From the NCBI RefSeq assembly GCF_037038585.1, contig NC_092520.1:190258604-190322603 (forward strand): a DNA stretch of 64,000 nt. The letters are read 5' to 3'. This DNA comes from Patagioenas fasciata (lineage: Eukaryota > Chordata > Aves > Columbiformes > Columbidae). Both the position numbers and the translations under genes were made by a program. A model generated the notes under the pieces. That model did no database searches and was not told where the DNA came from. It was given only the letters and a program-made list of their open reading frames with translations. Position 1 is the first letter of the stretch. Each line of letters starts with the position of its first letter. Below, in pieces: positions 21,705-33,100 of this stretch.

Positions 21705-22049
21705 AGCCCGGAGAAGAGAAGGCACTGGGGCCTTTCAGTATTTAAAAGGGGCCTGTAAGAAAGATGGGGACAGACTTTTTAGCAGGACCTGTTGTAATAG
21801 GACAAAGAGTAATGGTGTTAAATTAAAAGAGGGGAGATCCAGGCTATACATGAGGGAGAAATTTTTTACAGTGAGGATCATGAAACACTGGCACAGGTTG
21901 CCCAGAGAGGTGGTAGGTGCCCCATCCCTGAAGACTGGATGAGGCTCTGAGCAACCTCATCTAGTTGCAGATGTCCCTGCACATTCCAGGGGGGTTGGAC
22001 TAGATGACCTTTGAAGGTCCCTTCCAACCCAAAATATTCTATGATTCTA
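21705..22049 (+). mobile_element. CR1 LINE, 5'-truncated 3' end
   Basis: The copy runs from GGAGAAGAGAAGGCACTGGG through the ORF2 C-terminal region (reading like FFTVRIMKHWHRLPREVVGAPSL). It ends in the 3' UTR with GGTCCCTTCCAACCC and a CTATGATTCTA tail. It is shorter than, and diverged from, the copy at 1838-2204, including a small deletion just before the end of the ORF. Confidence 0.88.
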
Positions 22050-24452
22050 CCCAGCATCCCAGACAGACAGAATGATTGTTGGACAAGCTCTATAGCGGTG
22101 TCTCCCACATCTAGCAGTCAGGGGACTAAGTTAAGATCAAGAAGAAAAAATCTCAGCCCCAACACCTCAATAATGCAGAAGAGACTCCTGAATGTACTGC
22201 CTATCTTCTAAGAGAGTTTCATGATCACAAGGTTATTACCTATTATACCTCTCCCTCTCTTTGAGTTTTGCATTTCAGTAAAAGTCCTGTTGAAGCACCC
22301 AGGTTCTTGCAAGTGCCTTCATATATAGTGAATGAGTATTTTCCAGTTAAAAATTGGTTTCATTGAAGAATTCCCAGTCAGCTGCATTTCTAAGTGTTTT
22401 GCATTAATCCTTAAGGGCGGAAATAGAGAGAAGAGCAGAGAAGATCTAAGATTGTAACTAAGTGGAATACAGTATTTCTAGTTAAAGGGGGAAAAATACT
22501 TATTTTGTTTTCAAATTTAACTGAAGTAAAAAATGCAGTAATTTTCTTACTTTCCTTAGGAATTATTGTCAGTTAATTAACAATACTTTTCTTCTTTTGT
22601 TTTTGTTTTTTTAATAAAAATAGGCTTCCCTGCCACATTAGCTCAGAGTTGCTGACGTGCTGTAAATTCAAGTTGCGGCTTCCCAAGAAGTAGGTTTCTT
22701 TTCTGGTAAAGCCCTTAATTCTTATAACTTCTGTGATACCAACAAATTTATCGGGCAAAACATATGTGAGTGTAAAAGACCAAAGAGCTCTGCAACCAAC
22801 ATGCATGATAATGAGAGCTGAAAAATCTCTCAATTATAACCTCTTTCCCCAAATTAATTCTTTTTTGAGTAAGATCTCCTACTCATGGTAGCAAAGTTGG
22901 TTTTGAAGTTACATTCTTTCCACTTGCTACACTGGAAATACACTGTTCATTGCAATGAATACCAACTAATATTATGCCAGTTAAGTCCAAAGTCACTATG
23001 TAATTTTCTTCATATGTTATTGAAGTACAATACTGATGCAAGGTGGATGTCTAACAGGCAAACTCTCCACATGCACTAAATTAAAATAATATTTCACTTT
23101 TAAAACTTAGATTTCTTTTTTGGAAAGAATTGGCCTTAAAATAGATGAGAATTGTGGACATGTCTAAAACTTGAAACAAGATTAATCCTTCTAAAATGGA
23201 CTGCAATGGGACTTATCAGCTATTCTGTTTTAGCAGTGCAATTTCAAACAACCTTGGGCATGCTTACATTAAAGCTTTTTGCATTTATGCAAACATTAGG
23301 CAATTTGTTACATCATTACGTTATGTGCTGATTGCAAACCTTTAGAAGTCATAAAAAAATATGGCAAGGTTACTACATCAAGGCATGAGATTAAAAACAA
23401 ATTAGGTATTAACTTAGCCTGTGGCCACTATTTATTCTTTATTTCTGTAGTAACTAATATGACAAGGCTCACCAGATGTGGGACCATGAATTTGCATTTC
23501 AGAACAAAAATTATAAAAATAATAACCTTAAAGTAAGCTGATGCAAGTCAGTAGGGAATAATATTAGTTCATTTGTAAGCTGAGCAGACATATTTTCCAT
23601 TGTGTTGCAAATTTGGCCAAGGATGTATAAAACAGGTGTGTTTATATAATGTGAAATATTTGTAAAAGTTAGAAACATCACACAAAAACCATCAATAGGA
23701 TAGCTGGAGAAGAGCTTATGTGCTCTCCAAATTGTCTGTATGTTCATCAATTTTATACATCTATAATAAAATAATTACCATGTAAATTAGCTTCCCCAGA
23801 AAGATTAGAGTATCACAGCTACAGTGTTATTGCCATTTCAAATACATCCAGTAATGGAATTTCAAGAAAGTCAGTTGTTCTTCCTTTTTTTTTTTTTTTT
23901 CCCCCTCAAGTTTTGCCTAACATTCTCATAATGTGGTTTTAGCAGAGAGGTAAACCTGTGTCTTGTGCTAAATACCATTAGATCTTCCACCCCCTTGGTG
24001 AGGAGTTGCAATATTTGCATTCTGTCACAAGGATCTGTCATCTCCTGCAACTCCACTGAGTCTGAACTCTGGTTTTTCAGGTGCTCTAATCTCTGCACAG
24101 CTTTTGTTTAATGATAATGAGAGAGGAGGTGATTTCTGGGTTGTCCTCATGTATCTGACAGTGTTTGTCCAGGAGCAGTGAGGATTCATGCCTGCACTCT
24201 AAGTCTGCATCCTCTCCTGTGGCAGCTGTGCTCCTGCAGTCAATCATCATGTCACTATCTTGGCAAATTTCTCGGAGTATTTCCTTCCCCTGCTGCCACT
24301 TTCATCTTCTTTGAATTTGCACCAGGGACAGAGAAGGCTACAAGAGCATGAATTTGGGTGGAGAGCATTACAACTGCATTGTCACCTCCTAACTTACAGT
24401 TCCATCTGCAGGGCTCACCTCTCAGAGAATAAGTTTTCTGAGCAGCAAAGGG
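22050..24452. other. intergenic, no gene seen
   Basis: AT-rich DNA without a recognisable exon. A T run of about 15 at 23885-23900 may be a simple tract or a retroposon tail. ORFs are under 90 codons and lack family motifs. Confidence 0.5.
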
Positions 24453-24519
24453 GATAGATAGATGATAGATACATAGATAGGTAGATAGATAGACAGACAG
24501 ACAGACAGATGGATAGATG
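24453..24519 (+). repeat. GATA/GACA compound microsatellite
   Basis: Tandem GATA units, interrupted by GATGATA and CATA, pass into about five GACA units and return to GATGGATAGATGG. Tetranucleotide arrays like this are length-variable in birds. The ORFs that run through it are artefacts of the repeat. Confidence 0.92.
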
Positions 24520-27500
24520 GTGTTGTATCCCATATTCTTTTGTGGCACTGATGGCAGAGCAGCCATTTATAGCATTTCTTGGTGGAAAGCTAGCAGACAT
24601 GGACCTCTTCCAGACACAAGAATGTGCTGACCTCGTGGAAAAAAATATGATTGTAAATGTGACAGTTATAAAAAGGCAATAAATGTCTTTCATTACAGAT
24701 AAACAGCTAAAGGCATTTGAAATTTCAACTTGTACTGTAAGTGTTTAAATGATCATTAAAATAATTAATTTCAAACTTTATTCCCATGCATACTGTATGA
24801 CCATCATTCAGGAGGTTAAGAAAATCAAGTGAACAAAATCAGACAGCAAAACTGTTTGAGTTGGTTCATTGTGCATTTGCGCTTACAACGGTGCCTAATA
24901 AGTTATGTTCTCCCACTGAAGCTTTCTCCATGGTTGGAGAAGTCATTGCTCTCGTGTGGATTTTCTTGAGTCTAAGACAGGGTAGGTTCATACTGCAACC
25001 TTTTCATTAGTGAAAGGAAGAAAACAAAACAAAACTCTTAAGGACAACACAGCATTTCAGGAGTACAAAGTTCATCTCCAAAAGAATGTATTTTCCTTCA
25101 GATAGGTTGAAATCAGTCAATTCATTCAACAGACATGGGGCAGAATGAAACATCAGATAAAGAATTGTGCACACAAACATATGGATGTAAGCTTTATTTC
25201 CTTAGGAAGCCAGATAAAACATTTCAGTGATTAATATATAAACAGCAATTGCTCATATCCTGCAGACGTTCAGGAAATAACTGAAATCTGCAAGTAGATT
25301 TAACGGAGTCGGTAGCAGATAAAATTAACTAAAAGATGAAGATGTAATTGCCTGAGCCTGTACACAAAGTCAAGCTGAAAGATAAATGGCAGTTCCATTT
25401 TCCTGTTGACTGTTAAAGCAAATTAATTATCTAGGGTCATGGATTTGTTTCCAGAAATAGGAATATGAATCTCAGAATTTTTCTGGAAGTCTTTGTCATA
25501 AGTAGAAAAGGAAGATTATTTCTCAGCTAGATTACCATCCAGCCACAATACTTCTGGGCCAATTTTGCCTTTCTGAGGAACATTTTCTGAAAGTGTGAAG
25601 TTTCTGCACAGTGCTGCACTAGACAAGGGTAACATTATGTATTTTCTAGTCTCACCCAGCTTATTCCTAGGATCTGGCTCTGGATGGAGTTTCCCATTAC
25701 ATAAAGTTGATTGCCCAGAACAAATACGATCATGCTGTAACTCTTACGTGGTGCTCAGTCTCAAGACAATTTAGTTATTTAACTAATGTCCTCCCATAGC
25801 CATGGTGTGTAGCACAGCAGGAATGATCGTTATTTCCTGCAGAGGGAGAATGAAGCTGTGGGTGATGTCCCTGTAGCAGCAGAACGGGTGGAATTTGGGA
25901 GACAGTGGGATCCATGGCAGCTGGGAGGGACAGCTGGACGGGGGGACTGTCAGGACTGGAAAGAATGGAAAAATAGCAGCAACAGCAGAAAAATAGCAGG
26001 CAACAAACAGGAAGTGAGGAAGAATTATAATAAAACAGTTGAAAGCATGTGAGGAGACCAGCAGATCTGATGCTGACACCGGCAGACAAAACTGCCAGGA
26101 ATGCTGCAATCGACAACACACGCTCGCAGCAGCATGCCGTGGTGAATGGATTCCGGCCCGCCAGACAGGACTGCTCTGGCGCGGCAGCGGCAGGTGCCAA
26201 AGAAAAGCAAAATACTCATTTCTACTAGTATGAGAGCTACCCAGGCTTGTAGTTGTATGTAGGCTCTGCTGCATCACTGCCTGCTCCTTCTTAGCTGTCA
26301 CTTGAAGTCCTTAAAGGAGACCAGGGTAGCCACGGTGACAGACAGGTTTTGCTTTCTGCACTCTGTACATCAGCAATCTTCATGTGCAACAGGCAGTAAG
26401 GCTCCTGTATGAGAAATCGAAGCACAGAAACCCACCAGTAGTAGTTGTGACCTGCAGCATCCATCTAGAGATGAGCTAGCTTGGTCTTGGTCTTTCCTGA
26501 TTTTTTCAATCCAAAGCATTGGAAATGTATCCTTCTTGAAAACAAAGAAACAATACATATGGACTATAGGTCTGGAAACACTGTATTAGACAAAAGTTAA
26601 AAATCAGAGTACAGAATAAAGCCCTGGAAATCATACAGCTTAGAATACAGAATGGATCTGGAATGAACAAGGAAAGGGAAGGACCAACGATTGATAGCAG
26701 GTGGAATGCAAATATGGGAAGGATGGAGTTAGAGGTATGGCAAACAACCCTACAAGTGGGAAGAAATAGAATAAATTAGAGTAACTGAAAAAGGACATTA
26801 CTGGGTTATGCAATGGGTAAGGACAAAAGAGAGGGACAAGATTTATAAGTCCTAACCCCATCTGAGAAGCGTACATCAAAACATAAATCCATGTTTTTAA
26901 ATCCGTTTTTTCCTGTCAGTTTAAAACTAATGAAACCTATGCAAGTAATTAGCTTGAGGTAGATCACAAGACAGCTGTTATATTCCGTTATGTCATTCTG
27001 TCACAAGTGAGGATAAATGATTTATGTGAAACATTTGCTGGAGAAATGCCGTCAACATTAATGATGTTTTATCAACAGAAGAAAACAGCAGCTCCTGTGG
27101 CCTCCCTTCCTTTCTCTGTGCTAAACAGTTCTGTTGCTGTGTGGAAGTCTTTGAGCAATGTTGGTTGGAATTCACAAATGGAGTTTCTTTTTACCTTGAT
27201 TTCACAGTTGGTGTTTAGTTCTTTTTCACTTTGTTTGCATCCCAATAAACAGTGTCATTAATCAATGTTCCTTTATCAGGAACTGTTCTAATTAGGCTTT
27301 TCTAAAAGTTCAGTTAATCAATAGAGTTAATTCTTTACATTTATACACAACAGGAAGTTTTCCATTGTAAATAGTTTCTTTTTGTACAGACTGAGTGGAT
27401 AATCACTTCTTAAATGTCCGTTTAAGCTTAGTTCCATCAGTATGTTATGATAAGCAGCACTTAAACACACAAGCCCACTTGGTGTAGCTACTCATTTGAT

Positions 27501-29639
27501 TATACAATATGAATTAATGTTGACAGAAATGAGAAATTTGACATTTTCTCCACCTGTCTGAAAAAAAAAAAAAAAGCTGAAGAAGACCACAGGTGGATAA
27601 ATAAGTTCCTGTTTGCTTTTCAATAAACATTGAACAAAGTTGAACTACATTTTGATTTGCATTCTACTACATAATGCCCTCCCATCCCTTGCTATAAAGT
27701 ACTACAAAGAACAATTTCAGAAGTAGGTTCCTATTTTTGTAAAAGTCTCTCACACTCCAATAAACCATGAAACATAAAGGGGGGTGCTTGAAGACAGCAG
27801 CCTCTTAGCATGCTGGAATTTCCTCTTCCCTTTCCACTAATGTGGACAGAGCATGTGCTATTAGTAATGGGAATGACTGAGACACAGCCCCAGGAACTGT
27901 GTTTCTTGGTTTGCTTGATCTGGATACCACAACACACAGGAATTAGATGAAAATACCTTTGTACAATAGCCCTCAGAGAGGATTTTCTGGCTATTCCCAA
28001 GTTTGCAAAGATGAGAATGTGGCAAAGTCAGGCAGGAAAACTGGAGCTTCAGGGAAGTCACAAGATCCCAATGTCCTGGTTGTCCTCAGATTCTGGTCAT
28101 GAAGCAAATGATAAGAACTTCTTGTATGACTGTGGTTCTAACAGTGGAGTCTTTGTCCAGTATTTGTACAATATTGTTCTTTTAAACTTGTGCTACATGA
28201 AATGTGCTCCCAAACATGTTTATGAACAAATTTTTTATTTAAAAACCATTAAAGCCATCACTGAGCATAAAAGCAAGTGACTCCACACCTAGCTTTTCTC
28301 CTAATGAACAGGGGATGTCATTACTTTGCTGTGCTTTTACATGGGCTAACTTCTCTTGCTGCATCAAACCCTTTCACTTCAATAAAAGTGCAGGCATATA
28401 CGTTCCTGGGAAGAGTCAGTCTTGTCATCTACATAACAAAATGGGGCCAAGCAATTTCTCTCATAAAACTTCAAAAGTATTGTCATTCCTACACCAGTGT
28501 ATCAGAAGTCATCCAACAAAGAGTGATCTGGATGAGCAATAGTATACAGATTCTTTCAACTAAGGCTCCAGGTGAACAGTAACTGAGCTGGTTATTACCA
28601 GCTAAAAAATGTGCATTGCTATGTATGAAACTAGTTGGTATTACTGTTTTGACAGTATGGATTACATGGCTAACAATGAAGCAGGTAGGGAAAGTGACCC
28701 CTTCGGCGCATAGTTTTTTTTTTTTCAAAGTTGATAGTTACTGTTATACTTTTTTTTTTTTCCCCATCTATAATGACATAGGAATTAAAAAAAACAAACC
28801 AAACCAAAACAACAACTTAGCTATGCCCTATGTATTTGAGACATAGCTAACATCAGTCTTCATAAAATATACACACAAAATTTATGCTTCACTTCCCAAA
28901 TTTCAGTCACCATTAGCTAACTACTCACAATATATGTAAAGCATGAGAAAAAAAATACCATTTTCCTTTGGTCCTGACACTCAAAACCATTCCACACAGG
29001 TTTTTACTCAGGCTTGGCTTACACGCACACTTTATTTCCTTGCTTGGATGTATATGGCACAGATGAGAACATGATAAGGAGAGAAAAAGCACAGCGGAAA
29101 GTGAACCCGTTCTGCTGCCACAGTTCTTAGGCTCTTGTACCTATGCCTGGCATCACACTAGCTCTAAAACTTCCTTCCCACAGCCAAAAAGCAAATGTGG
29201 ATAAAAGCATCAGTCCATGATTAGAGCAATAAATATTAGATAGTGATAAACCTGCGATGAAATAAACTATTTGGGGCATTGAAACTATGTGAAAAACCTC
29301 AGCCCCGAACAGCTGAAAGTAAGTTAACAGTATTGTAACTGGACTGCATCGCTTCATCACTACCATCTGCCTGGGTTTTGCCCTTTTTTTTTTCTTTTCC
29401 AACTCCAAACAGCAGTTCTAAAGGCCACATGCTCTCTCATGCCCATGAGGTTGTTAATACCTGTGTAACTGATGTCTGCTCAACAGAGCTGCTTTTTTCC
29501 CTTCGGGTCACTCATAAGAAGACACGTGAATTAATTTCATTAGTTTTTTCACTTCTAACGCATTTTATGCACTATTACCACCTGTAAGCATTTAAGGGAT
29601 AAACAAACAAAAGCATAAAGTCTGATCAAAAAGCTGCAA
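24520..29639. other. intergenic, no gene seen
   Basis: Mostly AT-rich. One short patch around 26090-26205 is unusually CpG-containing for its surroundings. Two long T runs occur near 28716-28761. No exon with matching splice sites or recognisable product is visible. The stretch ends at the ING3 CpG island. Confidence 0.5.
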
Positions 29640-29939
29640 GTGTTTCCTTTCTCTCGGCCAGAGTTGCGGCGCCGCGCTGGGATCGCGGAGACCCCCCAGC
29701 AGGGCCGGCAGCTGCCCGGCCGAACTGCGCCCGGCAAAGCGAGGCCTGAGAGGGGGCTCCTGGGGAAAAACCGCACGGACCTGCAGGGCCGGTGTGTCCC
29801 CGGGACCCGCGACAGTCCGGGAGTAGGACGGCCGGGAAAAGCCCAGTGCCGCCTCAGCCCCAGCGGCCGCCCCGAGGGCGGAGCGGCCGCCGCAGTGCAC
29901 GTCGGCGCATGTAGTTTCCCGTCGCCTCCCCGCGCGCGG

Positions 29940-29952
29940 ACTACATTTCCCG
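29940..29952 (+). promoter_or_regulatory. ZNF143/STAF-like element
   Basis: ACTACATTTCCCG matches the core of the ZNF143 (SBS) promoter motif, which has ACTACA followed by TTCCC. A second ACTACAT lies inverted at 29909-29915. ZNF143 sites are common at CpG-island promoters of widely expressed genes. Motif evidence only. Confidence 0.45.
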
Positions 29953-30004
29953 TGACGCCCTGCGGGAGAGCGCGAGGCACGGTGTGCGTCAGCGGCGCGG
30001 GCAG

Positions 30005-30009
30005 CCAAT
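30005..30009 (+). promoter_or_regulatory. CCAAT box
   Basis: CAGCCAATCGC is a good NF-Y type site, about 149 bp upstream of the ING3 start codon inside the CpG island. Confidence 0.5.
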
Positions 30010-30044
30010 CGCGGCGCGGCCGGAGCGAGCGCCGTCAGCCGCCA

Positions 30045-30119
30045 ATGTTGTTTTCGCTGAGTCGAGCTGCTGGTGTTGTTGGCGGCGGCGCCATATTGGA
30101 GGGGACGAGCCCCCGTTAG
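30045..30119 (+). CDS. upstream ORF (24 codons) before ING3
   Basis: ATG at 30045 opens 24 codons and stops with TAG at 30117-30119, 34 nt before the ING3 ATG and in a different frame. It counts as a true uORF only if transcription starts upstream of 30045, which the sequence does not show. The start context is CCGCCAATG (C at -3), so initiation would be weak. The encoded peptide has no recognisable family. Confidence 0.35.
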   Translation: MLFSLSRAAGVVGGGAILEGTSPR

Positions 30120-30153
30120 CGAGAAGCCCCTTGGCGCTGGCCCGGCCGCCGCC

Positions 30154-30181
30154 ATGCTCTATCTGGAGGACTATCTGGAGA
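30154..30181 (+). CDS. ING3: ING3 coding exon 1
   Basis: Encodes residues 1-9 plus the first base of codon 10, followed by the donor GTGAGT. The 5' UTR extends upstream to an undetermined start within the CpG island. Confidence 0.95.
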
Positions 30182-33100
30182 GTGAGTGTGTGCGGGACGG
30201 GGGTGCCGGGCGGCCGGGCACGGCCGGGGCAGGGGAACCGGGGGGGAGCCACGGCGAAGAGGCGGCGCTCCCCCTCCCCCACGGCGGTGCCGGACTGACT
30301 GACTCCCTCCCTTCTCTCCTGCTCCCCCGCCCCTCCCTCTGCCCGCAGTGATCGAGCAGCTTCCCATGGATCTGCGCGACAGGTTCACCGAGATGCGCGA
30401 GATGGACCTGCAGGTGCAGAGTACGTGAGTCCCGCCCCCTCCGCCTCTGCCCGCCTCCCCGCGCCCCAGCGCCCGCCCGCCCGGCCCGCCCCGCCAGCGG
30501 GGGGCGGCCGCGGGCTCCGGCCCCATGGCCGCGCCCTGCCGCACGGCGCGGGCCCGCGGGGGAGGAGGGAGGGGGAGGCAGAGGAGGGAAGGAGGGGGAA
30601 AGCGGCAACGCCGCCGGGCGCTCCGACCTGAGTGGCCAATTCCGCTCCCCTCCCCGCCGGCCCGGGGCGTTCGCGCCCCTTCCCCACCCTGCGCCCCGGC
30701 TCTCCGGCAGACGCTGCTCCGGGGCGGAGGGCCGCGCCGCGGGGCCGGCCGCGTCTCGTCTGCACCGGGCGCCTGACGTCGTCTCCTGCGGGCGCGGGGC
30801 GGCGGGCGCTGGTGCGGCTGCGGGAGGCGGCGCTGCGGAGGCCCGGAGCCGCCGGGACGCAGCGAGGGGCGGAGCGCGCTCGCCTGGCGCCGTGTCAGCA
30901 GCCGCGCTGAGCCGCGGCCCCGGAGAGCCGCCCGCACGCCCGCCCACCCGCTCCAGCCCCGCAACTGAGTCTCGGCCCAAGTAGGGTCTTACAGGAGTTT
31001 CGCTCCTGGGCTTGTGCTGCTCCCAAAGGCACTTTCGGTGGCACGGCCCAAACTCTTTAGATTTTTGATCCCTAAGAGCAGTGATGGTGGTTTGGAACGT
31101 GAGTTGTGTCCCACTCCTTCGGCAGGTAGCGACATGCTGTTTCTGAAACTTTCCAGCCAGCTCCCCTTGTTACAGCCTATGGGCAGGTGCTTTTTGCTTA
31201 GCCTCTTGTGCTCTAGCTGACACATGAACAAATACACAGTCTGGTTTAGGTCTCTTTGTAGATCACTTTGTATTATAGCCCGATATAGCTGTGCTTTACC
31301 CTGTTTTCAGGTGCATTGCCTTTTCATCTTTTCTAACGTAATATCATCTGTGACTTTGGTGTCCCATAACGCTCAGTTGTTGCTGTCCTGTAACTGTGAT
31401 GGAGAGGTCTTTGTTAATGAAGTTGTTACTGCACAAAAGATGAGAGAAGTCATCAGTACAGAAGGGTAGGACTATTGTAAAGAAGAATGAGAGAAAAGTC
31501 AAGGGTTGAAATAACAAGTGAATGTCATACAGGAATACAAAATGCAACACTGTGTGGGAACACAGTTTTTGAAAACAATAGTTTCACCTGTAAGGTGAGG
31601 TCTCAGGCTTTCCTTTGGATATTGACTTTAGCGGACCCAGCTGGACTATTTGACAGACTTTATTGGCAAATGTTGAACTAGCTATAGGATTTTTTTTTGT
31701 ATACTGTGGCCTAAGTGTCATCTTGGGTTCAGTGCTTAAAGCTGTGGGAACAGAGCACTCGGAAGTAACTTGCTGGAGAGCACCAGGAGAGGGAGTGGGC
31801 AGCTTGCTGACTTAAGCAGTTCTGAGTAGGATCATAAATTGTACTTGCATTTAGTAGGGAGGCAAAGAAGACCCTACTAGCACTGCCAAGGTTGCAGTGG
31901 TGTCATTTCCTCTACTTTGAATGGAAGTGGCAAATAGCACTCCATACTGTATTACTGGAAGTAGGAAATAACATTGAACATTGTATACTAAGACCTGCCT
32001 TAGGCCCAGAGAACAATTCTCTCAGACCTTGGTACTTCTTATTTCTTGCACAATGAGTGACAAAACATACATAGACATCTATGAAACTTCTGGACTAGCA
32101 TCTCTTGAACATCAGTTGCCGAACTGCAAACCTGGAGGTGGTTCTCATGCTGTGACACGGTGATTTGTGGTGAAGTGTCTCTGAAGTACTTGTATTCAAG
32201 TACTTTGATGAGCAGTGCTGTCCCAGAAGCCTATATGAGTTGTAATTCAGAGAAAACTGTGCTGCTGTGTTTTAGAGTCAGTGTTGACTTTAGGTTTTGT
32301 CCTGTTAGCACCACATAGACTTGTAACAGGGCACGTGCTTCTGTTGTTGGAAGAAATAGTAAACCAACTGTACCTACTGTATGTCCTGATAAGGCTGCTG
32401 TGGGAAAAGTGAAGACCATCTGAGTTGTGACTTGACTCTTGAGCTCCAATTGAGACATTTTGGTATGGAACATAAAATGTGTTTCTCTGTTCAAGTTAAA
32501 ATAATGGATTATCAGACCTCTGTGGTAAAATGTTAAGCTCTGGAAAAAGGCTTTTCTTCTAATAGAATTTCTGACAACTCTCTTGGGAAATTCGATCTAA
32601 GAAATTAGTATCTCAGAATATAGCATCACAGTTGGATTAAAGAGGTGTGTGGGGGACAAAAGGTGGAGGAACTTGAGTGTATCAGAGAGAACATTTCATG
32701 TCATTTAGTAGATCTGACCTGCATTCCCTTTTGCCATTCCTACCCTTTCAGGAGAGACCAAGTTTCTGGGGAAATTTTCCCTTAAGCAGTTTCACAGAAA
32801 CTGTTTTGTGTCCTCAATAAAAGTTAAAAAGGGAAGACTTTTTTTTCTTTCATGTCTATGGAGCTATTAGATAATTATCACCTAGCTGTTTGCACTCTGG
32901 GAATAGGAGATAGGACATTTTGTCTATTGGCTTTATGGACCAAATTGAAGTCATTTGGTCAAAGAACAAAGCTTTAGGAAGCCTCCACACAAAGTGTGTG
33001 CTGCTTCCTTGTTTCTTAGGCTTCTTAATCTTTTCCCTGAGTAACACAGTGCAAGTGGGAAAGGCTCATTTTACAAATTCTCCCATCTTTAACCTGCTTT

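Larger units (their letters stand above)
29640..30930. promoter_or_regulatory. ING3: CpG island and promoter region of ING3
   Basis: GC-rich, CpG-dense DNA begins abruptly near 29655 and extends through exons 1 and 2 into intron 2. Within it are a CCAAT box (30005-30009), a ZNF143-like element (29940-29952) and a CCATATTGG stretch (30091-30099) with a YY1-type CCAT core close to the likely start region. There is no TATA box. The overlapping long frames on both strands are GC artefacts. Confidence 0.85.

Noticed and set aside
24255-24693. Minus-strand frames of about 100 codons with Tyr/Leu/Ser/Ile repeats
   Set aside because: They are translations of the GATA/GACA microsatellite.
30091-30099. 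CCATATTGG as a serum response CArG box
   Set aside because: It has only five A/T between CC and GG instead of six, so a YY1-type CCAT core is more likely.
29592-30980. Several frames over 150 codons on both strands around the ING3 promoter
   Set aside because: These are low-complexity Arg/Ala/Gly/Pro translations of a CpG island with no domain; the only supported coding parts are ING3 exons 1 and 2.
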